Source: Actinomyces sp.
Lineage (GTDB): Bacteria > Actinomycetota > Actinomycetes > Actinomycetales > Actinomycetaceae
DNA length: 11,496 nt
Assembly: GCA_012837655.1 (NCBI GenBank)
Contig: DUQT01000192.1
Coordinates: forward strand, 1-11,496
Direction of reading: 5' to 3'
A program made the translations under genes and the position numbers. This document shows positions 1-7,505 of this stretch, one piece after another. How positions within the stretch are numbered: the stretch's first letter is position 1; every line of letters starts with the position of its first letter. Below the pieces are notes generated by a model, which saw nothing but the letters and a program-made list of their open reading frames with translations, did not search any database and had not been told where the DNA came from.

Positions 1-16
1 CACATTTAGACCCATT

Positions 17-22
17 GAGGAG
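17..22 (+). promoter_or_regulatory. Ribosome binding site GAGGAG that decides the GDPD start
   Basis: GAGGAG lies 4 bases before ATG 27. An upstream in-frame TTG at 15 overlaps this site, so the ATG is preferred. Confidence 0.6.
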
Positions 23-26
23 CAGC

Positions 27-824
27 ATGACCAGCTATCCAGCCGCAATCGCACACCGCGGAATGAGCACACTAGCGCCCGAAAACACGATGGCCGCCTT
101 CGTGAAGTGCATTGACTACAACGTAGCGTCATTCGAATTCGACGTTGACGTAATAGGAGACGGATCAGTAATCGTCATTCACGATGACAAACTGGACCGC
201 ACCACTAATGGCAAGGGCGGGTACTACAACAAGAACTTCTCCGATATCCGCAAACTGGATGCTGGAAAGTGGTTCTCAAAGACATACACGTTTGAGCGCA
301 TCCCGGAGCTCATGACTGTCGTCGAGTTCCTAAACAAGCAGGCCATGGAAGCCAACCTCGAGATTAAGCCTTCCAAGAGTGGCGACAAGCTACGCGAGTC
401 TCTGATCGATGGCATCATCGTGTCACTCGACGCCCTGCAGTTTAAGAATGCGATCCTGATTTCCAGCTTCGACATGGAGCTACTGTCCGAAATGCAACGC
501 AGAGCCCCGCAGTATCGTCGCGCGTGCCTATTCGAATCCACCGACGAGCCAATCATGGATCAAGTGAACCGTTGGATCGAAGAAGCCAAGAAGGTCGAGG
601 CGGAAGCTATTCACCCGCCGCACGATGACCTAACCGAAGAGGCCGTTCGCGCAATGGTGGATGCAGGATTCCAGGTCAATGCGTGGACCGTTAATGACCT
701 CGACCGAGCCGCCGAACTGGGCTCATGGGGCGTTCGAGCTGTCATGACAGACATTGCCCAGGACTTCCCCGAAGAAGCTCGCCAGCAACGGCCAATCTCA
801 AAGCCCACGGTGATTACAGACTAG
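27..824 (+). CDS. Glycerophosphodiester phosphodiesterase (GDPD, cytosolic UgpQ-like)
   Basis: The 265-residue product is a complete GDPD-family TIM barrel; the family hydrolyses glycerophosphodiesters to glycerol-3-phosphate plus an alcohol. Visible signature residues are the HRG motif (10-12), PENT (18-21), the metal-binding E37 and D39 in EFDVD, the catalytic His of HDD (H52), and E112 and K114 in LEIKP; the C-terminal VNAWTVND segment is typical. There is no signal peptide or membrane segment, so it should act in the cytosol like UgpQ (about 247 residues in E. coli). I chose ATG 27 because GAGGAG (17-22) lies just before it; a TTG at 15 would extend the protein by four residues but would overlap that ribosome site. 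The gene converges on the sugar transporter and is separated from it by a strong hairpin, so it is probably not part of the sugar pathway. It may belong to an operon starting outside the window. The exact alcohol substrate is unknown. Confidence 0.93.
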   Translation: MTSYPAAIAHRGMSTLAPENTMAAFVKCIDYNVASFEFDVDVIGDGSVIVIHDDKLDRTTNGKGGYYNKNFSDIRKLDAGKWFSKTYTFERIPELMTVVEFLNKQAMEANLEIKPSKSGDKLRESLIDGIIVSLDALQFKNAILISSFDMELLSEMQRRAPQYRRACLFESTDEPIMDQVNRWIEEAKKVEAEAIHPPHDDLTEEAVRAMVDAGFQVNAWTVNDLDRAAELGSWGVRAVMTDIAQDFPEEARQQRPISKPTVITD

Positions 825-859
825 AGTGCCCGGCCGTACGAACTGGCCACGAATTGTGT

Positions 860-893
860 TTTGGGGCGTAGATCTTTCGATCTACGCCCCAAA
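860..893. terminator. Bidirectional hairpin terminator between convergent genes
   Basis: A perfect 15-bp inverted repeat (860-874 with 879-893) encloses a 4-base loop. On the minus strand the loop reads GAAA, a stable GNRA tetraloop. It sits between the 3' ends of the phosphodiesterase (+) and the MalG-type permease (-), as expected for a shared terminator. The flanking T tract is weak on both strands, which is common in actinobacterial terminators. Confidence 0.8.
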
Positions 894-903
894 CCTCTTG
901 CTT

Positions 904-918
904 CTAACTATCAGTTAG
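904..918 (-). other. Small hairpin just after the MalG-type permease stop
   Basis: CTAACT (904-909) pairs with AGTTAG (913-918) around a 3-base loop, 8 bases past the permease stop codon and before the large hairpin at 860-893. It could protect the 3' end of the transporter mRNA. The stem is short, so it may also be chance. Confidence 0.3.
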
Positions 919-926
919 CTATCGGA

Positions 927-1835
927 TCATCCCTTAACCGCACCAGCGGCAAGACCGGACTGCCAGTACTTCTGCAGACCCAGGAACAGGACAATCAGCG
1001 GGATAACGCCCAGCAATGCACCGAGCATTACCGCGCCCTTATCAGGTGCGAAGTAACTCATCATGCCGTACAAACCGAGTGTTACCGGTTTGATCGAGTC
1101 CGATGAAACCATCATGACCGGTAGCAAGAAGTTGTTCCACGTCATCACGAAGATGAACAGGAAGATAGTCACCATTGCGGGAGCCAGTAGGCGTAGCACC
1201 ATCGTGAAGAAGATGCGTGCTTCTCCAGCTCCGTCAATTCGAGCTGCCTCAATCAGTTCAATAGGCACCGATGTTTGCGCGTAAACGCGACCTAGGAACA
1301 CACCGAACGGAGACACGCACGACGGGATGATGATTGCCCACATCGTGTTCGTCAGGCCGATCTTGTAGAACATCAGGTACATCGGAATCGTCAGTAGCGC
1401 GATAGGCAGTAGCAGACCGGACATGATAACGCCCATTGCCACGCCCCTACCGGGGAACCTGAACTTAGCCATCGCGTAGCCCGCCATTACGGAGATCAGC
1501 GTGCCAACCACGCCAGCAACCGTCGAGTACAGCAGCGAGTTACCAACCCAGCGCCAGAACATTCCCTTCGTCCACGTGATCAACGAGGTGTAGTTCGCCG
1601 CCAGGTTAATGTCGTCGAACAGGAATCCGTTCGTTGACATCAACTGGAAGTTAGTCTTCGTAGACGCGACGATCACCCAGTAAACCGGGAACAGGAAGTA
1701 GAACAGCGCAAGCAGTAGGACACCAGCCGTGATCCATCGGGCCGCCGAGGACGGTGCGATGGAACGCATCGGCTGTCCCGCAACTGACGGTACGTACTCA
1801 CGACCATCGGGGAGTTTCTTAGTCTTAACAGCCAT
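927..1835 (-). CDS. ABC sugar transporter permease, MalG type (CUT1 family)
   Basis: This 302-residue protein is one of two membrane subunits of a carbohydrate ABC importer. Hydrophobic segments are visible at about 33-55, 103-125, 134-158, 163-183, 219-240 and 266-288, fitting the six-helix MalG fold. The cytoplasmic EAA loop, which contacts the ATPase, reads EAARIDGAGEARIF from residue 196. The C-terminus AAGAVKG is typical of MalG-type subunits. Its ATG shares one base with the TAA stop of the upstream permease (TAATG), so the two are translationally coupled and probably made in equal amounts. GGTGAG just upstream can serve as ribosome site. Context with the GH112 phosphorylase suggests import of galacto-N-biose or lacto-N-biose, but permease sequence alone does not show the substrate. 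Confidence 0.95.
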   Translation of the reverse strand: MAVKTKKLPDGREYVPSVAGQPMRSIAPSSAARWITAGVLLLALFYFLFPVYWVIVASTKTNFQLMSTNGFLFDDINLAANYTSLITWTKGMFWRWVGNSLLYSTVAGVVGTLISVMAGYAMAKFRFPGRGVAMGVIMSGLLLPIALLTIPMYLMFYKIGLTNTMWAIIIPSCVSPFGVFLGRVYAQTSVPIELIEAARIDGAGEARIFFTMVLRLLAPAMVTIFLFIFVMTWNNFLLPVMMVSSDSIKPVTLGLYGMMSYFAPDKGAVMLGALLGVIPLIVLFLGLQKYWQSGLAAGAVKG

Positions 1836-2812
1836 TACTTGCTCACCTTCCGATCAACGAATGCGTACAGGACCGCCAGAATGCCTGCAATTAGTGCCAT
1901 AACGATCGAGATTGCAGAGGCCGGGCCGTCACCGGATGGGGAAATGGTTCCCATCATGGTGTTGTAAGCCATCATCATCGGCATGTAGTCCTTACCCATC
2001 CAGGAGTTAGCGGTAGCCATAACGGTCGGCTCGTTGAACAGCTGGATGGTACCGACGATCGACAGGAGCACTGCCAGCAGCGCTGCGCCTCGAACCATCG
2101 GAATCTTGATGCGAGTAACGATCTGGAATCCGGTTGCACCATCAATACGAGCTGCTTCTTCAATGTCATGCGGGATCGCCTGCAGAGCTGCCAGGAAGAT
2201 CAGCATGTTGTAGCCCGTGTAAGTCCAGGTCGTCATGTTAGCCATCGACGCCAGGATCGTGTACCGACCCATGAAATCAATGTCGACTCCCCACGAGTGC
2301 AGAGTTTGAACGATCGGAGAGATCTCCGGCGTGTACAGGTACAGCCAGATCATTGCTGCCACAACACCGGGAATAGCGAAGGGAAGGAAGTACCCGAGTC
2401 GGTAGATGGTGACGTGGCGTGTCAGGTATGAATCCAGCACCAGGGCCAGAACCAGAGCTAACAAAATCATGAGTGGAACCTGCACGGCCGTGTATCCAAG
2501 TACGCGCAGAATTCCTCGCCAGAAAGCACCGGACTGGAGGACGTATGCGTAGTTCTCGAAGCCTACAAACTTCTTCGAAACTTCGCCGCCGCCAAACAGG
2601 CCACCGCCTTCGGAGACAACTTTAAAAAACGATGAGTAGATAGAAAGAATGATCGGGATCAGGAACACCAGAATGAACGCAATAGCAAACGGTGCCATAA
2701 AGGCCCAGCCTGTGCGAGCATCGTGAAGTTCCCGCGTCCTATTGTTCTTTCGTCGTGTAATTTGAGGCACTGCCTTTGGCGCCACGACAGTCGCAGGATT
2801 CTTGGAAGACAC
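1835..2812 (-). CDS. ABC sugar transporter permease, MalF type (CUT1 family)
   Basis: This 325-residue protein is the second membrane subunit of the importer. A basic, disordered-looking cytoplasmic N-terminus (about 1-34, containing TRRKNNRTR) precedes helices at about 36-60, 104-127, 138-160, 187-210, 242-262 and 298-318. The EAA loop EEAARIDGATGFQIVTRI starts near residue 218. The start is a GTG at 2812 preceded by AGGTGA a few bases upstream. The gene overlaps the MalG-type gene by one base and lies 116 bases after the binding-protein gene, with a hairpin in that gap. No ATPase gene is present nearby; in actinobacteria such importers commonly share a MsiK-type ATPase encoded elsewhere. 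The likely substrate is a beta-galactosyl-HexNAc disaccharide, inferred from neighbours. Confidence 0.95.
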   Translation of the reverse strand: MSSKNPATVVAPKAVPQITRRKNNRTRELHDARTGWAFMAPFAIAFILVFLIPIILSIYSSFFKVVSEGGGLFGGGEVSKKFVGFENYAYVLQSGAFWRGILRVLGYTAVQVPLMILLALVLALVLDSYLTRHVTIYRLGYFLPFAIPGVVAAMIWLYLYTPEISPIVQTLHSWGVDIDFMGRYTILASMANMTTWTYTGYNMLIFLAALQAIPHDIEEAARIDGATGFQIVTRIKIPMVRGAALLAVLLSIVGTIQLFNEPTVMATANSWMGKDYMPMMMAYNTMMGTISPSGDGPASAISIVMALIAGILAVLYAFVDRKVSK

Positions 2813-2865
2813 GATTCACCTATCGATTCCTGGGGGATGGGTAGCCAATAGAAGATTGTCGTGAA

Positions 2866-2901
2866 AATGGGGGCACCCTCCTTGCGGTGGCTGCCCCCAT
2901 T
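2866..2901 (-). terminator. Intra-operon hairpin between binding protein and permeases (partial terminator or mRNA stabiliser)
   Basis: A perfect 10-bp inverted repeat (2866-2875 with 2892-2901, arms AATGGGGGCA and TGCCCCCATT) encloses a 16-base loop. On the minus strand the stem is followed by TTTTCAC, a short T run. It lies 27 bases past the binding-protein stop and upstream of the permease genes. Such hairpins commonly let binding protein be made in excess over the membrane subunits, either by partial termination or by protecting the upstream mRNA end. Confidence 0.65.
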
Positions 2902-2928
2902 GGAGTCACGCGTTATTTATGCGAGTGA

Positions 2929-4263
2929 TTATTCAGCAACCGGAAGGTTCAGTTCCTTCAGGGTGCGTACAGACTCTTCCTGCGCTGCAGTGAAGATGTC
3001 CATGACCTTGCCCTTACCAGCAACAACGTTACCTGCGGCCTCGTTCATCTTTGCACCGACTGCAGAGAAACCGGGGATGTAACCGAAGTTCGGGTTCAGG
3101 CTCTCGTTTGCCTTAGCTAGTTCAGCGTAGACATCCTGACCACCAAACTGCATCTTGACCTTGTCCGGAGTGGTGACGTCGCCCTTAGCAGCAACTACCA
3201 GACCCTGGGTAGCAAGATCCTCGGTCTGCTGGTTGAACCAGTTGTTGAACTCCATTGCCTGTGCCGGGTATTCACAGCCCTTCATAACAGCAACGCCGGA
3301 GCCACCGTCCGGACCAGTCATCTGGCCTGCACCGTAATCAGGGAGCAGAGCGACCTTCCAGGTGCCCTCTTCGCCCTCGGGAACGATGCCGTCAAGCATG
3401 AATCCAGCTTCCCAAGCGGCACCGATGTTACCAATCAGTTCGCCAGAAGAAAGGGCGTTCGTGTATGCATCGCCCCAACGCTCGTGGGTCAAAGCAGCGC
3501 CCTCGTCAAGAATTTCCTGCCAGAACTCTGCAACTGCGGTTGCACCGTCGCCGGTGGTGTTGACAACCCACTGGTCGTTTTCAGCGGTGTACCAGGTGTC
3601 GCCAGCAGCTGCGGCCTGTGCGGACAGCAGGTACTGTGCCTCGTCGGGCTCGAAGTCCAGAATGTACTTGCCCTGCTCAGCAGCAGTCTTTGCGGCTGCC
3701 TTCATCTCGTCAAGGTTGGTCGGAACCTCAATGCCGAGATCCTTGAATGCGGCTTCGTCATAGAAGTATACGAGCGGGCCGGTATCCTGCGGGAGACCAA
3801 CAATCGCGTCGCCAACCTGCATCTGACCGAAAGCGCCGGAGAAGTTGTCCTTGTACTTCATTGCCTCTTCGGAAACGTCCTCAAGAAGACCCTTTGCGTA
3901 CATTTCAGGAACTTCACCGTAGGACAGCTGCGCCAAGCAAGCAGCGTTTCCTGCGTTCACGTCGGTCTCAAGCTTCTTGATCATCTCGGAAGCTTCGCCG
4001 TCAAACTTCGTTACCTCAACCTGAATGTTCGGGTTCTCCGCGTTCCAGCGATCAACGATCTCTGAAACCGGGGTCATGCCGGGGCCATCAGGTAGACGGT
4101 GCATGTACTGAATAGTTACAGCTTCGTCGCCCGATCCCGTGTCACCTTCGGGTGCGGGTTCTGCTCCTTTGTCAGATGATGAGCATGCAGCCAGTCCCAT
4201 AGATGCAACGGATACTGCTGCGAACAGCGCGGCTACCTTCTTCAAGCCGGTCGTGTTAGCCAT
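2929..4263 (-). CDS. Sugar ABC transporter substrate-binding lipoprotein (family 1 extracellular solute-binding protein)
   Basis: This 444-residue protein captures the sugar outside the membrane and delivers it to the permeases. The N-terminus is a lipoprotein signal: KK at 8-9, a hydrophobic stretch 10-24, and the lipobox LAAC with the lipidated Cys at 27. A Ser/Glu/Gly-rich linker (28-48) follows. The mature part resembles CUT1 binding proteins, with VGLPQDTGPLVYFYD near 155-169 and a Gly-rich MTGPDGGSGVAVMKG segment near 315. The ATG at 4263 is preceded by a purine-rich GGAGAGG site about 9 bases away. It is first in the importer operon and has its own promoter region with a candidate operator. 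By context it is a functional counterpart of the Bifidobacterium galacto-N-biose/lacto-N-biose binding protein, but equivalent specificity is an inference. Confidence 0.94.
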   Translation of the reverse strand: MANTTGLKKVAALFAAVSVASMGLAACSSSDKGAEPAPEGDTGSGDEAVTIQYMHRLPDGPGMTPVSEIVDRWNAENPNIQVEVTKFDGEASEMIKKLETDVNAGNAACLAQLSYGEVPEMYAKGLLEDVSEEAMKYKDNFSGAFGQMQVGDAIVGLPQDTGPLVYFYDEAAFKDLGIEVPTNLDEMKAAAKTAAEQGKYILDFEPDEAQYLLSAQAAAAGDTWYTAENDQWVVNTTGDGATAVAEFWQEILDEGAALTHERWGDAYTNALSSGELIGNIGAAWEAGFMLDGIVPEGEEGTWKVALLPDYGAGQMTGPDGGSGVAVMKGCEYPAQAMEFNNWFNQQTEDLATQGLVVAAKGDVTTPDKVKMQFGGQDVYAELAKANESLNPNFGYIPGFSAVGAKMNEAAGNVVAGKGKVMDIFTAAQEESVRTLKELNLPVAE

Positions 4264-4291
4264 GTGTAATAACCTCTCCTTCGAGTCCAGG

Positions 4292-4307
4292 ATGATTAAT
4301 CCTGATT
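4292..4307 (-). promoter_or_regulatory. Candidate DeoR-family operator upstream of the importer operon
   Basis: On the minus strand this reads AATCAGGATTAATCAT: two AATCA half-sites exactly 10 bases apart. It matches the copy at 7435-7450 at 13 of 16 positions and the copy at 7506-7521 at 13 of 16. It lies 4 bases downstream of a possible -10 box, so it would cover the transcription start. It also overlaps a 17-base palindrome (CAGGAT, 5 bases, ATCCTG; 4288-4304). Assignment to the local DeoR-type protein is inference. Confidence 0.5.
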
Positions 4308-4310
4308 ACT

Positions 4311-4316
4311 TTTATA
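4311..4316 (-). promoter_or_regulatory. Possible -10 box (TATAAA) for the importer operon
   Basis: TATAAA on the minus strand lies about 48 bases before the binding-protein start. I could not find a convincing -35 at the usual spacing, so this is a weak call supported mainly by its position just upstream of the candidate operator. Confidence 0.35.
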
Positions 4317-4376
4317 GCTTATCGCGCAACTTCGATAGTTTCTAGTCTTTTTGTGTATTGTAGGCAACAATTGAGT

Positions 4377-4411
4377 AACGGCGCGATCAATTTCGCATTC
4401 ACCGCGCCGTT
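4377..4411 (-). terminator. Hairpin terminator after the GH112 phosphorylase gene
   Basis: A 9-bp GC-rich stem (4377-4385 AACGGCGCG with 4403-4411 CGCGCCGTT) encloses a 17-base loop. It begins 12 bases past the phosphorylase stop on the minus strand. The following sequence has only a few T bases. It separates the deoR-lnpA transcript from the importer operon, which therefore needs its own promoter in 4264-4376. Confidence 0.65.
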
Positions 4412-4422
4412 TTGTCCGGAGA

Positions 4423-6582
4423 TTACAGCCAAACACTACCCAGCGGGCCTAGTTTGATTTCCTTATCTCCGTCCGCTGTGTTGCGAACTGTCGCTTCGAC
4501 CTGATCAAAAGATGAGTTGTAAACAAACACTGCACCTGAATCATAGGTTGCAACTTCGATCCGGGGATCTTCACAGTGAACAGAGTTTTCGTACTCCGCC
4601 TCCTTTGAAGAAGCCCAGAAAATAGCGCGTTCCAGCAGCCTGTTATTGTCTTGTGAGTAGGGCAGACCGGCAATGTAGATTGCGCGTCCCTTACCGTATT
4701 CACTTGACGCGAGTTCAACTGAAGTGCCATTCATCTTCAGAATAGACACGTCATCGCTTACCGGCACCCAGAATCGAGAACCACCCTTAAGCTTGACGTC
4801 AAGTTCGCCGTTTTCACCCAGGATGAAGTGCTCATCGACCAGGTTCGGGTAGCGGTCAGTTGACAACGACCATGACTGTTCTTGATCAATTCCAAATACA
4901 TCGCTCAACTGGTTGAACGCTCCGTTAGCTGAAACCGCGCACGGCTCACCTACACCGATCATTCCGCCACCGTTTGCAACAAATTCGCGCACAGCAACTT
5001 GCAGATCGGGGTTCAACCAAACGTCGCCACCGGAGAAAGCAGTTCCCGCTTCGCCCACGTTGATCAGCACGTCCAGATTGTCGAGGGCGCCCTCGAGAAT
5101 CTCATCGAACGAAATGAACTGTACGTCGAAGCCCTGTCCGGCGAGCGCCTCGATGACGCCAACGTAGGCTTCAACCTGCTCATATGGCAGGGCGTGTGCG
5201 ACCATGTGCGTTTGCCAGGTGCGCAGTTTGCCCCAGGCGTTTACGATGCCGACACGCGGGCTGGCAACCTGCGGATGCTTGCCTTCGGCCGCGTCGTAGA
5301 TGTCGCGGAACTCCTGGCAGATTTCTTCGATGCGGTCAACGAATTCGGGGAACTGTACCGCGAGGGACAGGTATCCGCCGTAACCAATGCGGTCCAGTGG
5401 GGAGCGCACAATTGCGCGGCGCGCAGTCAGCCACGAGGAGTTGGCCTCCCCTACCGGGTCTCCGTCCTCGTTGAATACGTCGGGGAAGAAGTATGGAAGG
5501 AAGCGCCCTTCCGTGTACTTCACGTGTGGAATGTCTGCAATCAGGCGGCACGTGGCTGCGTTTCCGACTGAGCCAACGACCGCGTCGAGTCCCGCATCCT
5601 TGAAGTGCGGACCGTAGGGTTCCACGCCGATCCAGTTGTCGCCGAGGAACATCATGGCTTCCTTGCCGGCTTCGTGGACGGCGTCGGTCAGCTCCCGAAC
5701 ACGAGAGGTCACGAACTTGTGCTGGAATGCGATCCAGTCGCGGAACTGCTTGGAAGGCTGACGGAAGTAGGAGTTGTAGTAGCCCTCGTCGATGAAGTCT
5801 TCGGGAGTCAGGCGGTAGCCGTATTCCTCGGCGAACTGTTCCAGAGCCGTAACCGAAACCGATGCGGAGTAGCCGAACCAGTCGACGAACTTTTCCTTGC
5901 GGTGGGTGTTGAACACCAGGGTGAAGTGGTAGAAGAACGTCGTGAAGCGAACTACGTCCACTTCGTCGTGTTCATCCAGCCATTTGCCCAGCTGCTCGGT
6001 TACGCGCTTCCACACCTTCGGCAGGACGACGTTGTAGGGGCGTTCCTTGTCCCTGGTCGGGTCGTCGTCCCAGTTGTTGGTGATGTAGTTGTACATCTGG
6101 GTCGCGTCCCAAATCTGGCGCGCCAGGAAGTTTACCGTGTAGACATGGCCCTTTACCGCGTTCTTGATGCGCACGTTTGTGCCATCAACGAGTTCCCAAT
6201 CCTCAGTTTCCAACCGGGTTCCCGTCGTGCGGTCGTGGACCTCCCAATACTTGTCCAGATCAACGTTTGTGTCCGGCTCAATTTGTTCAGTTAGGTAGCC
6301 TTCCATGACGTCAATCGTCAGTTCATTTTCGAGGGCGGGCTTGCGAGCTGACTGAAGGAAAAGGTTTGTCACCGTGTCCGGGTTCGCGACCGCCCACTCC
6401 TGGTCACCACGGGCGGGGAAGTAGGTGGAGTAAACCTTTGCTGATAGTTCGTGTACTAGCTCTGGAAGTTCTGTTCCATCAGAGTTGCGAACAGCATCGG
6501 CGCCGAGCCGCTCCATTAGTTCGCGTACCTGATCGTCGATTCCGACTTCAATGGGGAGGGTAACTCGACCTTTGGTCGTCAT
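4423..6582 (-). CDS. lnpA: 1,3-beta-galactosyl-N-acetylhexosamine phosphorylase (GH112, lacto-N-biose/galacto-N-biose phosphorylase)
   Basis: The 719-residue protein belongs to GH112, which uses phosphate to split Gal-beta-1,3-GlcNAc or Gal-beta-1,3-GalNAc into alpha-galactose-1-phosphate and the free N-acetylhexosamine in the cytoplasm. Diagnostic segments seen include the N-terminal GRVTLP, RNSDGT (32-37), KYWEVHDRTTG (111-121), DVVRFTTFFYHFTLVF (209-224), VDWFGYSASVS (233-243), KEAMMFLGDNWIG (307-319), TEGRFLPYFFPDVF (357-370) and RIGYGGYLSLA (398-408). D315 in FLGDNWIG aligns with the general acid (Asp313) known for the B. longum enzyme. The C-terminal half has a glutamine-amidotransferase-like domain (about 443-660) and a final beta domain; the length is slightly under the roughly 750 residues of the Bifidobacterium protein. 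The gene follows the regulator gene by 8 bases with its AGGAG site overlapping that stop. Preference for GNB over LNB is inferred from the neighbouring GalNAc-type pathway. Confidence 0.96.
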   Translation of the reverse strand: MTTKGRVTLPIEVGIDDQVRELMERLGADAVRNSDGTELPELVHELSAKVYSTYFPARGDQEWAVANPDTVTNLFLQSARKPALENELTIDVMEGYLTEQIEPDTNVDLDKYWEVHDRTTGTRLETEDWELVDGTNVRIKNAVKGHVYTVNFLARQIWDATQMYNYITNNWDDDPTRDKERPYNVVLPKVWKRVTEQLGKWLDEHDEVDVVRFTTFFYHFTLVFNTHRKEKFVDWFGYSASVSVTALEQFAEEYGYRLTPEDFIDEGYYNSYFRQPSKQFRDWIAFQHKFVTSRVRELTDAVHEAGKEAMMFLGDNWIGVEPYGPHFKDAGLDAVVGSVGNAATCRLIADIPHVKYTEGRFLPYFFPDVFNEDGDPVGEANSSWLTARRAIVRSPLDRIGYGGYLSLAVQFPEFVDRIEEICQEFRDIYDAAEGKHPQVASPRVGIVNAWGKLRTWQTHMVAHALPYEQVEAYVGVIEALAGQGFDVQFISFDEILEGALDNLDVLINVGEAGTAFSGGDVWLNPDLQVAVREFVANGGGMIGVGEPCAVSANGAFNQLSDVFGIDQEQSWSLSTDRYPNLVDEHFILGENGELDVKLKGGSRFWVPVSDDVSILKMNGTSVELASSEYGKGRAIYIAGLPYSQDNNRLLERAIFWASSKEAEYENSVHCEDPRIEVATYDSGAVFVYNSSFDQVEATVRNTADGDKEIKLGPLGSVWL

Positions 6583-6587
6583 TAGTA

Positions 6588-6592
6588 CTCCT
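6588..6592 (-). promoter_or_regulatory. Ribosome binding site of lnpA overlapping the regulator stop codon
   Basis: AGGAG on the minus strand lies 5 bases before the lnpA ATG and shares bases with the TAG stop of the DeoR-family gene (6591-6593). This suggests translational coupling of regulator and phosphorylase. Confidence 0.7.
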
Positions 6593-7397
6593 AAATATGC
6601 GTGTCTGGCTGGCCTGCTTGAATGACTTCGATGCCCTGCGCTTCCAGTGCGCGAACGTGAGCCGGGTTAGCGTCAAGATCCGTTACGACTGTGGAAACCG
6701 CTGACAGCGGAGCAATGCGAGCAAATGCCGTGCGAGCCAGCTTTGTAGAGTCAGCCAGCACAACAACCCGGTTTGCCGAGGCAACCAAGGCTGCGTTTAC
6801 TGCCGCTTCGCCTTCGTGGTTTGCGTAAATCCCAGTCGAGAAGTCGATTCCGTTGATGCCAAGAAACAGTGTGTCAACACTAATCTTTGGAAGAATTAGG
6901 TCAGAGAGCGGGCCGATCAACTCATACGAGCGACCGCGAACTACTCCCCCTGTCACCACGACGCGAACGCAGGGTCGTACAGCAAGGTCGTTTGCGATAT
7001 TTATTGCGTTCGTAACTACCGTGATGTCGTTGTCAAGGAAGGCCTTATCCTTACTGACTCGGACACCCACTTCGTAGGCAACTAGCGTTGTAGTTGTGCC
7101 ACCGTTAAAGCCTATAACTTCGCCCGGTGTCACCATTGCACTGGCAACCTGAGCGATAGCCGCCTTCTGTTCTGGTTGGGTCACAGCGCGATAGCGAAGA
7201 GGAAGATCACCGGAAGACGGGTTGGAGGATGCACCTCCGCGCGTACGAACTATAAGCTGTTGATCAGCGAGCGCATCCAGGTCGCGGCGGACCGTTGCTG
7301 GAGACACATCTAGTTCTTCGACTGCTTCTTCCACGCGTATCGAGCCGCGTTCAACAATTAGATCAGCAAGGTGGGACAGCCGTTCTTGGCGGTTCAC
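6591..7397 (-). CDS. DeoR/GlpR-family transcriptional regulator of the sugar locus
   Basis: The 268-residue protein has the full DeoR-family design. An N-terminal winged helix-turn-helix (about 1-57: RQERLSHLADLIVERGSIRV, then VEELDVSPATVRRDLDAL, then LIVRTRGGAS) is followed by a DeoRC phosphosugar-sensing domain (about 75-255). The sensing domain shows the GFNGGTTTT phosphate loop (93-101), VTNAINIANDLA, VTGGVVRGRSYELIGP and LFLGINGID. Members are usually repressors released by a phosphorylated sugar intermediate. A likely effector here is a GalNAc/tagatose pathway phosphosugar, but that is inference. The start is a GTG at 7397 with GGGAGG a few bases upstream; lnpA follows after 8 bases in the same transcript, and the catabolic operon is divergent. 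Candidate binding sites occur at 7435-7450, 7506-7521 and 4292-4307. Confidence 0.93.
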   Translation of the reverse strand: MNRQERLSHLADLIVERGSIRVEEAVEELDVSPATVRRDLDALADQQLIVRTRGGASSNPSSGDLPLRYRAVTQPEQKAAIAQVASAMVTPGEVIGFNGGTTTTLVAYEVGVRVSKDKAFLDNDITVVTNAINIANDLAVRPCVRVVVTGGVVRGRSYELIGPLSDLILPKISVDTLFLGINGIDFSTGIYANHEGEAAVNAALVASANRVVVLADSTKLARTAFARIAPLSAVSTVVTDLDANPAHVRALEAQGIEVIQAGQPDTHI

Positions 7398-7434
7398 GAG
7401 TCCTCCCTAGGGCACCACAAATCGAACATGTTTG

Positions 7435-7450
7435 AATCAGTTTCAATCAT
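7435..7450 (+). promoter_or_regulatory. Candidate operator copy near the deoR-lnpA promoter
   Basis: AATCAGTTTCAATCAT contains two AATCA half-sites 10 bases apart and matches the importer-promoter copy at 13 of 16 positions, including both half-sites and the final T. It lies 38 bases upstream of the regulator start, suggesting autoregulation. Confidence 0.5.
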
Positions 7451-7505
7451 TCTACACCTCATTGTATGACCCTGGTTATGAACTCGACACCATGATACAC
7501 TATCA

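Noticed and set aside
1..26. Possible end of an upstream gene (TAG at 7-9)
   Set aside because: Too little sequence to tell a stop codon from chance.
3484..4065. A 193-codon plus-strand reading frame inside the binding-protein gene
   Set aside because: It is antisense to a gene with a clear lipobox and family motifs, has no good ribosome site, and its translation shows no recognisable fold. The same holds for other long antisense frames, for example at 5605-6294 and 10767-11444.
15..4263. Phosphodiesterase plus ABC transporter read as a Ugp-type glycerol-3-phosphate uptake system
   Set aside because: The two are convergent and separated by a strong terminator hairpin. The transporter lies beside the GH112 and GalNAc-type genes and appears to share an operator with them, so sugar uptake fits better.
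4288..4304. 17-base palindrome CAGGAT-N5-ATCCTG as a separate operator
   Set aside because: It overlaps the AATCA repeat and has no counterpart in the divergent region, so it may be a by-product of that repeat; kept only as a note there.
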